From an uncultured Eubacteriales bacterium (GTDB lineage: Bacteria > Bacillota > Clostridia > Oscillospirales > Oscillospiraceae): a stretch of 64,000 bases of DNA. Location: positions 1 through 64,000 of the forward strand of contig CABSBF010000003.1 of NCBI GenBank assembly GCA_902475855.1, written 5' to 3'. Position 1 is the stretch's first letter; each line of letters starts with the position of its first letter. Positions 24,744-34,795 of the stretch are shown one piece after another. The notes beneath the pieces were generated by a model. It was not told where the DNA came from. It was given only the letters and a program-made list of their open reading frames with translations, and searched no databases. Made by a program: the position numbers and the translations under genes.

Positions 24744-27700
24744 ATGAAAACAGGCATATTTGGCAGATTCCTTGCGCTGCTGCTGGCCGTGGTCATGGTT
24801 GTTGCCATGCTACCTCTGTCGGCAGTTGCTGCGCCGGAAGCGGCGACCTGGACAAAGATCGCGCTGACCGACATCAAGAAATCTGACACCATCGCCATCA
24901 CTATGACCAAGGGCAGTACCACATGGCTTCTGCCTACAACAGCCGATAAGCAGCCGTTGGTTGCATCTGCTACGGTCAAGAGTGGCAAGCTGGAAACCTC
25001 CGGCAGCGATGGCTGGGCAGTCACCGCAACCGAGGGCGGTTACCATATCAAAAACGCCAGCGGCGAATTCCTTTATGTGACAGCCACAAACAACGGCGTG
25101 AGAATCGGCAATCCGCAGAACCCTACCGGTGCGATCTGGTCTCTTGCCGGCTCTTACCTGACCGCAAAGGACAGCAAAAACACCAGCCGCTATCTGGGTG
25201 TTTATAACAATGCTGACTTCCGATGCTATACGAACAACGGAGCCAACAGCAATATTGCCGATCAATCCGTCGATTTCTGGAAACTCAATGTCGCCCCCGC
25301 TCGTGAAAGCGGCATTGTTACGGACCTGACCACCCTTCAGGAGGGCGACAAGGTCGTCATCTTCAATACTGCAAACCTGAGAACGCTTTCCACGGAGTAT
25401 AGCGGCTTCTACAACACAGCAAATGAAGTCACTTTGACCGACGGCAAACTGAAAGGCTTCAAGGATGTCGATCTGTGGACGCTGACCAAGAACGAAGAGG
25501 ACGGCACCTACACGATCGCCACCGCGGACGGCAAGAAGCTCTCCATGGACACGAGCTTTACCAGCACCCCGTTGGATAAACCCAACGCTGCATGGAAAAT
25601 CACCGCTGTGGAAGCCAAGGACGGCTATTTCTACATCGACAATGCTACGCGTACAGACAAGTATCGTATGCAGTATCGCACCGACATGGGCACTTGGAGT
25701 GCATATACCGGCACGGGCGACGCTTTTGAGCAGCAGTTCTATTATGTTGCCGAAAAGGATCTGCCCAAGGATCCCGAGCCCGAACCCGAGCCCGGTCCCG
25801 GGCCTGTTGCCGCGCCTCTGGCTGACGGCGATCAGGTCGTGATCTACAATCCCGCCAACCTGAAAGCTCTGTCCACCGAGTATTCCGGTTTCTATAATAA
25901 GGGTACCGACGTTACTCTGGCAGACGGCAAGCTCTCCGGCTACACCGATGCCGACATCTGGACGGTCGGCGTCAATGCAGACGGAAGCTATACCTTCTCC
26001 ACCTCAGAGGGCAAAAAGCTCTCCATGGATACTCAGTTCTCCAGCACCCCGCTGGACAAGGCAAACACCGCCTGGGAAGTCAGCGCCGCCAAAACGGACG
26101 GCTGCTACTACATCAAAAACAAGGCTCGCAGCAGCTACCTTGAATGGTTCTCCGATAAGAACAACTGGAGCAGCTACGGCTCTATCGGTAATAATGAAGC
26201 GCTCTTTGCACAGGCTTTCTATAAGATCCGCAAGAGCGGCATCGTCACCAGGCTCTCCGACGGCGACAAGGTCGTTGTGTTCAACCCTGCCAACCTGAAA
26301 GCCCTGTCCACCGAGTATTCCGGTTTCTATAACAAGGGCACCGACGTTACTCTGACGGATGGCAAACTCTCCGGCTATACCAAGGCCGATATCTGGACGG
26401 TCGGCGTCAATGCAGACGGCACCTACACTTTCTCCACCTCCGAGGGCAAAAAGCTCTCCATGGATACTCAGTTCTCCAGCACCCCGCTGGACAAGGCAAA
26501 CACCGCCTGGGAAGTCAGCGCCGCCAAAACGGACGGCTGCTACTACATCAAAAACAAGGCTCGCAGCAGCTACCTTGAATGGTTCTCCGATAAGAACAAC
26601 TGGAGCAGCTACGGCTCTATCGGCAATAACGAAGCGCTCTTCGCGCAGCAGTTCTATCTTGTTGCAGATGAGGACAATCCCACGCCTCCTGCCGGCAATC
26701 TGCCGCAGCCCGGCGACAAGTTCGTCATCTACAACCAGAATGCCAAGGGCGTTCTGGCTGCCGAAAACGACAGCAAGAGTATTGCAAATGTCGCAGCCAC
26801 GATTGAAAATGAAAAGGCCATCCCCGGCAACGGCGCAGTCATCTTCACCGTGGAAAGAAACGGCGACTACTACCGCTTTAAGAGCGAAGCCTACGGCTAT
26901 CTCTGCTCCAACGGCACCGGCAGCAACGCCTTCTATTCCAAGGACTTCTCCGAAGAGGGCGTTACCGAGAAGGATGCCGACTGGCTGGTCCGCACCTGCT
27001 CCGGCGGCGTGGGCGGCTTTGAAATGGAAAGCCGCACGGCAAAGTTCAGCGGCCATAGCCAGTGGCTGGAATACTACAACGACAGCTACAAATCCTACAG
27101 CATGTACAACGTTACCGACTACACCATCTTCTCCTTCTTCTTCTATCCGGTTGCAGAGGGTGTGAATGTTGACGGCGGTCTGGTCATCAAGCCTGCCATC
27201 ACCTTCCCGGAGGTCATGCTTGACGCCTATGTCGGTCTGAACTATGAGTTTGAGCTCGACATCGACACGATCTATCCGATCGACGACCCTTGGACGGAAT
27301 ACAGCATCAAGCTCGCTGACGGCTCCTACATTCCCGGCATCAGCGAGTTGCAGAGCGACACCGATGTCGAGGTTCTGGACGGTTTTGTTTCCGGCAAGGG
27401 CAAGGCTCACATCACCGTGTGGGCTGAGGATATCGCAAAGGCTGCTCAGAAGGGCAACTACCTGATTCTGACCTTTGCCTTCAAGGATACCAAGGGCAAC
27501 GAGGCAAAGGCCTCCTACAAGGTCACCATCAAAGACGAGCCCGTCATTGACAACATCACCCCGCATCAGGGCGAGCAGACGAAGGACAACAAGCGTCCGG
27601 AGATCTCTGCTGACGTAATCAACGCAGGTGAGAACCCCACCATCGAGCTGAAGCTCGACGATGTTGTGGTCGCCCACACCTACGAAAACGGCAAGGTCAG

Positions 27701-30700
27701 CTACAAGCCTGTCAAGGATTTGGAAGACGGCCGCAAGACCGTTACCCTGACCGTGACCCGCAAGGACAGCAAGTCCGTCACCAAGACCTGGTCCTTTACC
27801 GTCGGTGAAGCCAAGTTCCAGCTCTACTTCGGTCAGCTCCACTCCCATACGCAGTATTCCGACGGCTCCGGCACGCTGGAAAGCGCACTGCAGTATATCA
27901 AGAACATCAGCGAGCAGGACAACGTCCAGTTCGTTGCCTTCACCGATCACTCCAACTACTTCGACACCAAGAATACCCCGAACGTCGAAGCAGCCATGTA
28001 CGACACCACGCTCGTGAAGGACTCCGATGAAAAGCACAGTTGGGCAACCTATAAGAAGACCATTGCGGATTTCAATGCCGCAAACTCCGGTTCCATGGTT
28101 GCACTCGGCGGCTTTGAAATGACATGGTCCGGCGGCCCCGGCCATATCAACACCTTCAATACCCCCGGTGTGGTTTCCCGCAACAACGCCACACTGAACA
28201 ACAAGACCTCTGACGCCGGCATGAAGGCCTATTACGCCCTGCTGAGCCAGAAAGAGGGCATCGACACCATCAGCCAGTTCAACCATCCCGGCACCACCTT
28301 CGGCACCTTCTCCGACTTTGCCTACTGGGATGCCGTGATCGACACCCGTATGTATCTGGTCGAAGTCGGCAACGGCGAGGGTCAGATCGGCGCAGGCGGC
28401 TACTATCCCAGCTACGAGCAGTACATCGTTGCGCTGGATAAGGGCTGGCACGTCGCTCCGTCCAACAACCAGGACAACCACAAGGGCAAATGGGGCAACG
28501 CAAACTCCGCCCGTGACGTCATCCTCACCGATGATTTCTCCGAGCAGGGTCTCTACAATGCCATCCGCGCCCGCCGCGTCTACGCCACCGAGGATAAGAA
28601 CCTGGAAATCAACTACACCGTCAACGGTCAGATGCTGGGCAGCATCATTTCCGAGGTTCCCGAGAAGCTGAACATCGCTGTTTCCGTCTACGATCCGGAT
28701 AAGACCGACAGCATCACCAAGGTGGAAGTTATCGTCAACTCCGGCAAGACCATCTACACCTGGGACAATCCCGCAGACCTTGCCACCGGCAACCTCACCT
28801 GCGAGCTGGATCCCGACTACAGCTACTACTTCATCCGCGTCACCGAGGGCGACGGTGATCTGGCTGTGACCGCTCCTGTCTGGGTCGGCGAAACCCTGAA
28901 GCTGGGCATCTCCAACTTTGTCTGCGGCACCTCCACCCCCGTCACGAATGAAGAGCTCACCCTCACGACCACGCTGTTCAACAGCGAGGCGAAGGATGCA
29001 ACCGTCAAGTCCCTGACCTACACCATCGGCTCCGAGGTCATCGGCACTGACACAACCGGGCACGCCATCCCGGCAAGCAGCACGCAGGACATTACCTTCA
29101 ACTGGACTCCCACCAAGGCGAAGGTTACTGCCATCACCGTCACAGCGGTCGTCGTGCAGGATGGCAAGGAATACACCTTCACCAAGCAGATCGAGCTGGA
29201 TGTCCTGAATGCGGATTCTCTGGTCTATATCGGCATCGATGCCTCGCACTACAATGAGTATGTTGCAGGCAACTACAAGGATTCCATGGGCAACTTCGGC
29301 AACCTTGCTGCCCAGTATTCCGTCCGCACCGTGGAACTCAAAACCAGCGCGGATCTGATCAATGCCTGCTCCAACGAGAAGTTCAAGGCCCTCATTCTCA
29401 CCGCCCCGTCCCGCCGTCTGGAAGCTGCGCAGAAGGATCCCAGGACCTACAGCGAAGCGGAGCTCGCAGCAATCAAGGAATTCAACGCCAAGGGCGGCAC
29501 CGTGGTGCTGGCCGGCTGGTCGGATAACTACGAAAACTATGACGTGATCAAGAACAACCCCGCCATCAAGCACATGGCTGCCACGCAGAATGACGTACTC
29601 ACAGCACTCGGCTCCAGCCTCCGCATCTCGGACGATGCCACCTATGACGATGTCCGCAGCGCGGCCGATGGCGTGGATCCGTGGCGTCTGTACTTCAGCG
29701 ATTACAACATGGATAGCTTCCTGATGGATCGTGTGGAAGTCGACGCAGAGCACCCCTATGACAAGCTCTATACTGAGCGCTTCAGCCACTACGGCGGCGC
29801 AAGTATCTATGCTGTGGATGCAAACGGCACGGCAACCTCCACCCTGCCCTCCACCGTTTCCCCCGTTGTCTACGGCCATGCAACGACCTATTCCAAGGAC
29901 GTGGATGCGGATGGCCTCGGCGGCGCCGGCATCCCGAAGTACACCTTCAAGAAAGGCGACGACCGTCTGATGGTCATGGCCTCCGAGCAGCTCGACGGTA
30001 AGGGCCTGATTGTCGTTTCCGGCGCGGCCTTCATGTCGAACTTCGAAGTGCAGGCAACCATCAGCGACAACGGCGCTGAGAAGAATTACTCCAACTACAA
30101 GATCTGTGAAAACCTGATCAAGTACCTCAACCCCATCAAGGTCACCCCGATTGCCGAGGTGCAGGCGGAGGAAGAAGAGGGCGTCAAGTACACCATCGAG
30201 GGTATTGTGACCTCCAATGCCTCCGGTTATGACAAGGACACCGCGTTCTTCGACTGCATCTATGTGCAGGACGAAACCGCCGGTATCAACGCCTTCCCCG
30301 TTGCCGGCAACTTCAAGATCGGCGACAAGGTTCGCATCACCGGCAAGACCAGCTCCTATCAGGGCGAGCGCCAGATCGCCGTTACCTCCATTGAGAAGAT
30401 CGGCGAGGAAACGCCGGTCGAGCCGAAGAAGGTCACCGCAGCGGAGCTTGAAAATCAGGGCTATCTCGGCAGCCTTGTTACTGTCGAAGGTATCGCAACG
30501 AAGATCGAGTACTCCAATGGCCTGCTCCAGACCATCATGGTCAAGGATGCCTCCGGTAAGGAAGCCCGCATCTTCATTGATGGCTACATCACCACCGCCG
30601 AAGATGTGAAGAACGCAGTCGTCGGCTGCCACGTGGTCGCCACCGGTCTTGCTTCCTACGACGACACCTTTGTCCTGGAGGACGGCACGCCTGTCGCGCA

Positions 30701-31427
30701 GCGCATCCGCATCCGCAATCGCGCCGACGTTGTCTGTGCTGCGGATACCACCGCTCCCAGCGGCAAGATCACGGTCGGCAAGAGCGCATGGGATAAGTTC
30801 CTCACAGTCATCACCTTCGGCCTGTACTACAATGAAAAGCAGACCGTTACCGTGACGGCAGAGGACGACAGCGGCCTGGATGTCGCAATCGAGTACTACG
30901 TAGACGTGAATCCGGCCAAGGCTCCGCTCACCAAACAGGAGTTGGAGGATAAGGAGCTCACCGCCTACACCGAAGCCTTTGAAATCAAGCCGGACGGAAA
31001 GTTCATCGTCTATGCAAAGCTGACTGACAAGGCTGGCAATGTGACCTGGCTGTCCTCCGATGGCATCGTGCTGGATGCTACCGCCCCCGTGATCGTCGGC
31101 GCAGAGAACGGCAAGACCTACTACGGCCCGATCAATGTCACGATCAACGAGCTCTACCTCAAGAGCGTCACGCTGAACGGCAAACCCGTCAAGCTTGACA
31201 GCAACAACGGCTTGAAGATCACCCCGGCAACCGGCAAGCAGATACTTGAAGTCATTGACGAGGCCGGCAACAAAACCACCCTCACCGTCACTGTTCTTCC
31301 CGCAGGCAATGCCCCGAAGACCGGCGACGAAAGCAGCCTGATGCTCTGGGTCTCCCTGATGATTCTCAGCGCGGGCACCGTCCTTGCAGTCTTCTTCGGC
31401 AAGAAGAAGTCCAAGGCTAACAAGTAA
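24744..31427 (+). CDS. Giant sortase-anchored surface protein with PHP metallohydrolase domain
   Basis: 2227 residues. A signal peptide (1-32) precedes five related beta-rich modules (about 33-190, 192-340, 358-502, 503-648, 650-803) and Ig-like regions. A PHP domain follows (about 1027-1296: FGQLHSHTQYSDGSG, FTDHSNYFDT, QFNHPGTTFG, APSNNQDNH), of the CehA/McbA metallo-phosphoesterase type. Next come a DUF4350/GATase-like fold (about 1491-1796), OB-fold-like modules (about 1811-2003) and Ig-like repeats. The end is NAPKTGDES, a hydrophobic helix and KKKSKANK, a sortase-type signal. Exposed on the cell wall; a phosphoester-cleaving role is inferred from the PHP site. No sortase gene is in the window. 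Confidence 0.85.
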   Translation: MKTGIFGRFLALLLAVVMVVAMLPLSAVAAPEAATWTKIALTDIKKSDTIAITMTKGSTTWLLPTTADKQPLVASATVKSGKLETSGSDGWAVTATEGGYHIKNASGEFLYVTATNNGVRIGNPQNPTGAIWSLAGSYLTAKDSKNTSRYLGVYNNADFRCYTNNGANSNIADQSVDFWKLNVAPARESGIVTDLTTLQEGDKVVIFNTANLRTLSTEYSGFYNTANEVTLTDGKLKGFKDVDLWTLTKNEEDGTYTIATADGKKLSMDTSFTSTPLDKPNAAWKITAVEAKDGYFYIDNATRTDKYRMQYRTDMGTWSAYTGTGDAFEQQFYYVAEKDLPKDPEPEPEPGPGPVAAPLADGDQVVIYNPANLKALSTEYSGFYNKGTDVTLADGKLSGYTDADIWTVGVNADGSYTFSTSEGKKLSMDTQFSSTPLDKANTAWEVSAAKTDGCYYIKNKARSSYLEWFSDKNNWSSYGSIGNNEALFAQAFYKIRKSGIVTRLSDGDKVVVFNPANLKALSTEYSGFYNKGTDVTLTDGKLSGYTKADIWTVGVNADGTYTFSTSEGKKLSMDTQFSSTPLDKANTAWEVSAAKTDGCYYIKNKARSSYLEWFSDKNNWSSYGSIGNNEALFAQQFYLVADEDNPTPPAGNLPQPGDKFVIYNQNAKGVLAAENDSKSIANVAATIENEKAIPGNGAVIFTVERNGDYYRFKSEAYGYLCSNGTGSNAFYSKDFSEEGVTEKDADWLVRTCSGGVGGFEMESRTAKFSGHSQWLEYYNDSYKSYSMYNVTDYTIFSFFFYPVAEGVNVDGGLVIKPAITFPEVMLDAYVGLNYEFELDIDTIYPIDDPWTEYSIKLADGSYIPGISELQSDTDVEVLDGFVSGKGKAHITVWAEDIAKAAQKGNYLILTFAFKDTKGNEAKASYKVTIKDEPVIDNITPHQGEQTKDNKRPEISADVINAGENPTIELKLDDVVVAHTYENGKVSYKPVKDLEDGRKTVTLTVTRKDSKSVTKTWSFTVGEAKFQLYFGQLHSHTQYSDGSGTLESALQYIKNISEQDNVQFVAFTDHSNYFDTKNTPNVEAAMYDTTLVKDSDEKHSWATYKKTIADFNAANSGSMVALGGFEMTWSGGPGHINTFNTPGVVSRNNATLNNKTSDAGMKAYYALLSQKEGIDTISQFNHPGTTFGTFSDFAYWDAVIDTRMYLVEVGNGEGQIGAGGYYPSYEQYIVALDKGWHVAPSNNQDNHKGKWGNANSARDVILTDDFSEQGLYNAIRARRVYATEDKNLEINYTVNGQMLGSIISEVPEKLNIAVSVYDPDKTDSITKVEVIVNSGKTIYTWDNPADLATGNLTCELDPDYSYYFIRVTEGDGDLAVTAPVWVGETLKLGISNFVCGTSTPVTNEELTLTTTLFNSEAKDATVKSLTYTIGSEVIGTDTTGHAIPASSTQDITFNWTPTKAKVTAITVTAVVVQDGKEYTFTKQIELDVLNADSLVYIGIDASHYNEYVAGNYKDSMGNFGNLAAQYSVRTVELKTSADLINACSNEKFKALILTAPSRRLEAAQKDPRTYSEAELAAIKEFNAKGGTVVLAGWSDNYENYDVIKNNPAIKHMAATQNDVLTALGSSLRISDDATYDDVRSAADGVDPWRLYFSDYNMDSFLMDRVEVDAEHPYDKLYTERFSHYGGASIYAVDANGTATSTLPSTVSPVVYGHATTYSKDVDADGLGGAGIPKYTFKKGDDRLMVMASEQLDGKGLIVVSGAAFMSNFEVQATISDNGAEKNYSNYKICENLIKYLNPIKVTPIAEVQAEEEEGVKYTIEGIVTSNASGYDKDTAFFDCIYVQDETAGINAFPVAGNFKIGDKVRITGKTSSYQGERQIAVTSIEKIGEETPVEPKKVTAAELENQGYLGSLVTVEGIATKIEYSNGLLQTIMVKDASGKEARIFIDGYITTAEDVKNAVVGCHVVATGLASYDDTFVLEDGTPVAQRIRIRNRADVVCAADTTAPSGKITVGKSAWDKFLTVITFGLYYNEKQTVTVTAEDDSGLDVAIEYYVDVNPAKAPLTKQELEDKELTAYTEAFEIKPDGKFIVYAKLTDKAGNVTWLSSDGIVLDATAPVIVGAENGKTYYGPINVTINELYLKSVTLNGKPVKLDSNNGLKITPATGKQILEVIDEAGNKTTLTVTVLPAGNAPKTGDESSLMLWVSLMILSAGTVLAVFFGKKKSKANK
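25815..26684 (+). repeat. Tandem 435-bp repeat inside the surface protein gene
   Basis: Two consecutive 145-residue modules. About 182 bases (26007-26188 and 26442-26623) are identical between copies, including synonymous sites, while the flanks of each unit have diverged. This points to recent duplication or gene conversion. A third, older copy lies at about 25317-25745. Confidence 0.85.
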
Positions 31428-31528
31428 TCCCGCAAAGCAGAGGCGGCTGCCTCGGCAGGTGCTTGTAAAGCAGTTTTAAGCTGAGCTTACAATCTGAGTC
31501 CCTGTCGGGCAGAACCAACAACAAAATG

Positions 31529-31570
31529 GGACGCTGTATTCAGCAAATGCTGGATACAGCGTCCTTTTTT
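31529..31570 (+). terminator. Rho-independent terminator
   Basis: Arms 31529-31539 and 31554-31564 (GGACGCTGTAT), extended by an inner TCAGC/GCTGG pair, followed by TTTTTT. Confidence 0.88.
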
Positions 31571-31631
31571 CGTTTCTATTCCCCAATCCTGCGGTATTCG
31601 TTTTTCTCTCCGTCGTTCCATACCGGCTGCC

Positions 31632-31659
31632 GGTGCACTCCATGTGCACCGCCTTTTTT
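31632..31659 (+). terminator. Second hairpin with T-run
   Basis: GGTGCAC (31632-31638) pairs with GTGCACC (31644-31650), followed by GCC and TTTTTT. A possible back-up terminator, or an operator just upstream of the next promoter. Confidence 0.5.
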
Positions 31660-31670
31660 GAGCATTTTGA

Positions 31671-31699
31671 GTGACAAATGCGCAAATTCTTGCTACAAT
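31671..31699 (+). promoter_or_regulatory. Sigma-A promoter of the transporter operon
   Basis: GTGACA (31671-31676), 17-base spacer, TACAAT (31694-31699). Both hexamers match consensus at five of six positions. Predicted start near 31706, giving a 5' leader of about 185 bases. Confidence 0.75.
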
Positions 31700-31890
31700 G
31701 GCTCCATCTCATGCTGATACGACGAATTGGTCGGCAAGCAAAGCGCAGCATTCTGCCGCTGTCCTGTGCCGGGAAGGTCCATTTGGTTGTCGAAAAGCAT
31801 GGAAAATTCCCCAAAGAAAATGAAATTGACGCTCCATGTGCGCAACGGTATCATGGTAAGCAGAAAGAAAATCGGAGCGAGGGAACGGTC

Positions 31891-34785
31891 ATGACAAACC
31901 ATGTTAAAAAAAGGATCCTTTCCTGGATTCTCCTTATTGCTGCGCTGGCAGCATTGGCTGCGCTGATTTTTTGGTGGGCAAATTCCGGAGAAGAGAACTA
32001 TTCGGAAAAATATGCCGGTCTGGATTTGAGTACGGATGTCGGGGAAATATCGCGCAGCGGGACTTACTCCGGGTATCTGCATGAAAACAGGGATGCAGCA
32101 TATCCGCAGCTTCGACTTGATGTGGAATTGAACAATCCCGCTGAAATCTCAGGTGCAGAAATCTGCGCGTATGAAGGCCGTCAAAACGTCCTCCTGACGC
32201 AGGAGGACAGCGTTGTTTCCTATGAGCTGAACGTTCCGGAGGATGGCTGGTATCGTCTGCGCTTTGTCTATTGTTCCGTTTCCTCGCGCGGCATTGATGC
32301 CGAACGCAGCATTCTGCTGGATGGTGTCAGCCCGTTTCGCGGCGCGGATGCGCAGACATTCTGCCGGCTCTGGACCGACGATCCAGAAGGCAAAGGAAAA
32401 ACCGACAATCAGGGCAACGAGATCCGTCCCAAACAGGTGGAGGTCTTCCGCTGGACCGAAAAATATGCCTCTGATGACACCAACGGTTATGAAGTGGAGC
32501 CATACCGTTTCCGCCTTCGCAAGGGCAAAAACCTTCTGACCATTCAGGGCATTTCCGAACCTGTTGCTCTGGCTGAGCTTTCTCTTGAGCCGGTAGCTTC
32601 GGCAGCAAGCTACGATGCATACTGTGCGCAGTTTGAGAATTGCAGCAATGATGCACATAACTTTGAGCAGATCGTCCAAGGTGAGGATGCCACCGTACGC
32701 TCTTCGCCGTCGCTTTATGCAACCTTCGACCGTTCCTCGCCCAACACACAGCCTTACAGCCTCAGCAGCGTCATCCTGAATATCACGGGCGGCAACTCCT
32801 GGAGCATTCACGGACAGTGGATCGAGTGGGATATCTCCGTTCCCGCAGACGGCTGGTATGAGCTGGCCTTCAAGGGACGTCAGAACTACAACCGCGGGCA
32901 GAGCTCCGTGCGCAAGCTGCTGATCGACGGCCACACTCCTTTTGCTGAAGCAGCGGAGATCGCTTTTCAGTACAGCAACGACTGGCAGATGCAGGTCATC
33001 GGCAATGGGGACAGCAGTTATCGTCTGTATCTGACCGAAGGCGTCCATTCTGTACGCCTTGAGGTTACGCTCGGGCAGCTTGGTGATGCTTTGACCGAGT
33101 TGGAGGATTGTGTCTTCCGTGCAAATCAACTCTACCGTCGGCTGCTTCTGGTCATGGGCAGAAATCCGGATAAGTATCGTGATTATGATATTGATTCCAT
33201 TTATCCCGACCTGTCAGATGCCATGCTGCTTGAAAGCCGTCGGCTCTACCGTGTAGCCGATCAGGTCAGCGAGATTTCCGGTGGCCGCAGCAGTCAGACC
33301 GGCACGATCGCAATGCTGGCACAAATCATGGAAGATTTTTCCAAGGATACCAGCCTGATCAAGCGCAGGCTATCGACTTATCGCGATGATATCAGCGCCA
33401 TTGGCACAGCCATGCAGAACCTATGTCAATCACAATTGGACATTGACTATCTGGTGATCAAAAGCACTGACCGTTCCTGGCCGAAGGACAGCGCAGGCTT
33501 TGGTCAGAAAGTCCTGCATGAGCTTCGTTCTTTCGGAACCTCCTTCACAACAGATTACGATGCCCTCGGAGATGTAAATGAAGGTGCAATTGAGGTCTGG
33601 ATCCTGACCGGCCGTGATCAGGCAAACGTCCTGAAAACGATCATCGACGACAGCTTTTCACCCGCCAGCGGCATCCCCGTTAATCTCAAGCTGGTAGAAT
33701 CCGGTGCGGTTCTGAGCGCGGTGGCCGCAGGCAACGGGCCCGATCTGCTTCTCAGTGCAGGTGCAGGCGAGCCGGTCAACTACGCACTGCGCAATGCGGC
33801 GGAAGATCTTTTCCAGTTTGACGATTGCAATGAAGTGCTTATGCGCTTTCAGGAAAGCTCCTATCTTCCCTATCTCTATGAAGGCGGCATTTATGCTCTG
33901 CCGGAAACGCAGTATTACAATGTTCTGTTCTATCGCAAAGACATCCTCGAGGAGCTTGGGCTGGAAGTTCCAGAAACATGGCAGGATCTTGAGAATATGC
34001 TGCCCGTGCTTCAGCACAACAATATGGAGATCGGCCTTCCCGACATCATGTCAAAAGCCAGCGCTAACCTCTCAGGGTTCTATGCCATGCTCTATCAGAA
34101 CGGCGGCACACTATACTCCGAAGACGGCAAACACGCACTGCTCGATTCTGAAGCGGCTGTGCGGGCGTTTGAGGCATATTCTGCATTTTACACCAACCAT
34201 GATCAGCCGAAAGACTATAACTTCGCCGATCGCTTCCGTTCCGGTGAGATGCCCATCGGTATCGCAGATTACACACTGCAAAATACACTTGCTGTCTTTG
34301 CCCCGGAGTTGAAGGGCTTGTGGGATTTTGCGCTCATTCCGGGCACTGAGCAGGCAGATGGTTCCGTCGACCATTCTGTCATGTCGTGGGGTACGTGCTG
34401 CATGATGCTGAAAAATGAGGATGCAGCCGTCCGTGCACAATGCTGGGAATTTATGAAATGGTGGACAAATGATGACACGCAAGCGCGTTTCGGACGCGAA
34501 ATGGAATGTCTGATGGGCGCGTCGGCACGTTATGCCACTGCCAATTTGAATGCCTTCAAGCAGCTCTCATGGAGCAGCGCACAGTTGGAGGTTCTTGAAC
34601 TTCAGCGGCAGTACGCCAAAGGCAACCGCGAAGTCGCAGGCGGGTACTACACCAGCCGGCACATAGTCAACGCCATGCGAAAAGTCGTCAATGAACACAC
34701 TGCACCTCGTGAAACACTCCTGGATTACAACCAGACGATCAACGAGGAAATCAAGAAGAAACGCGCAGAATTTGAGCTGAACTAG
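31891..34785 (+). CDS. Membrane-anchored solute-binding protein with N-terminal CBM-like modules
   Basis: 964 residues. An uncleaved-looking N-terminal helix (ILSWILLIAALAALAALIFW) replaces the usual lipoprotein Cys. Residues about 60-440 form two galactose-binding-like beta sandwiches (VPEDGWYRLRFVYCS and VPADGWYELAFKGRQNYNRG mark the repeat). A helical spacer follows and the C-terminal 400 residues are a family 1-type sugar-binding protein (LPETQYYNVLFYRKDILEEL, ETWQDLENMLPVLQ, WGTCCMMLKNEDAAVRAQCW). About twice the family's normal length. I chose ATG 31891 (GAGGGA upstream), with the membrane helix at the N-terminus. Followed 10 bases later by its permeases. Confidence 0.85.
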   Translation: MTNHVKKRILSWILLIAALAALAALIFWWANSGEENYSEKYAGLDLSTDVGEISRSGTYSGYLHENRDAAYPQLRLDVELNNPAEISGAEICAYEGRQNVLLTQEDSVVSYELNVPEDGWYRLRFVYCSVSSRGIDAERSILLDGVSPFRGADAQTFCRLWTDDPEGKGKTDNQGNEIRPKQVEVFRWTEKYASDDTNGYEVEPYRFRLRKGKNLLTIQGISEPVALAELSLEPVASAASYDAYCAQFENCSNDAHNFEQIVQGEDATVRSSPSLYATFDRSSPNTQPYSLSSVILNITGGNSWSIHGQWIEWDISVPADGWYELAFKGRQNYNRGQSSVRKLLIDGHTPFAEAAEIAFQYSNDWQMQVIGNGDSSYRLYLTEGVHSVRLEVTLGQLGDALTELEDCVFRANQLYRRLLLVMGRNPDKYRDYDIDSIYPDLSDAMLLESRRLYRVADQVSEISGGRSSQTGTIAMLAQIMEDFSKDTSLIKRRLSTYRDDISAIGTAMQNLCQSQLDIDYLVIKSTDRSWPKDSAGFGQKVLHELRSFGTSFTTDYDALGDVNEGAIEVWILTGRDQANVLKTIIDDSFSPASGIPVNLKLVESGAVLSAVAAGNGPDLLLSAGAGEPVNYALRNAAEDLFQFDDCNEVLMRFQESSYLPYLYEGGIYALPETQYYNVLFYRKDILEELGLEVPETWQDLENMLPVLQHNNMEIGLPDIMSKASANLSGFYAMLYQNGGTLYSEDGKHALLDSEAAVRAFEAYSAFYTNHDQPKDYNFADRFRSGEMPIGIADYTLQNTLAVFAPELKGLWDFALIPGTEQADGSVDHSVMSWGTCCMMLKNEDAAVRAQCWEFMKWWTNDDTQARFGREMECLMGASARYATANLNAFKQLSWSSAQLEVLELQRQYAKGNREVAGGYYTSRHIVNAMRKVVNEHTAPRETLLDYNQTINEEIKKKRAEFELN

Positions 34786-34795
34786 GAGGCGCTAT

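Larger units (their letters stand above)
31428..31890 (+). other. 463-base intergenic region ahead of the carbohydrate island
   Basis: Contains, in order, the terminator of the surface protein gene (31529-31570), a second hairpin with T-run (31632-31659), a good sigma-A promoter (31671-31699) and about 185 bases of 5' leader without a gene. The leader has no riboswitch that I can recognise. Confidence 0.7.

Noticed and set aside
26004..30632. A 1542-codon open frame antisense to the surface protein gene
   Set aside because: It mirrors the codon bias of the sense gene, has no ribosome site, no recognisable domains and an implausible repetitive hydrophobic composition.
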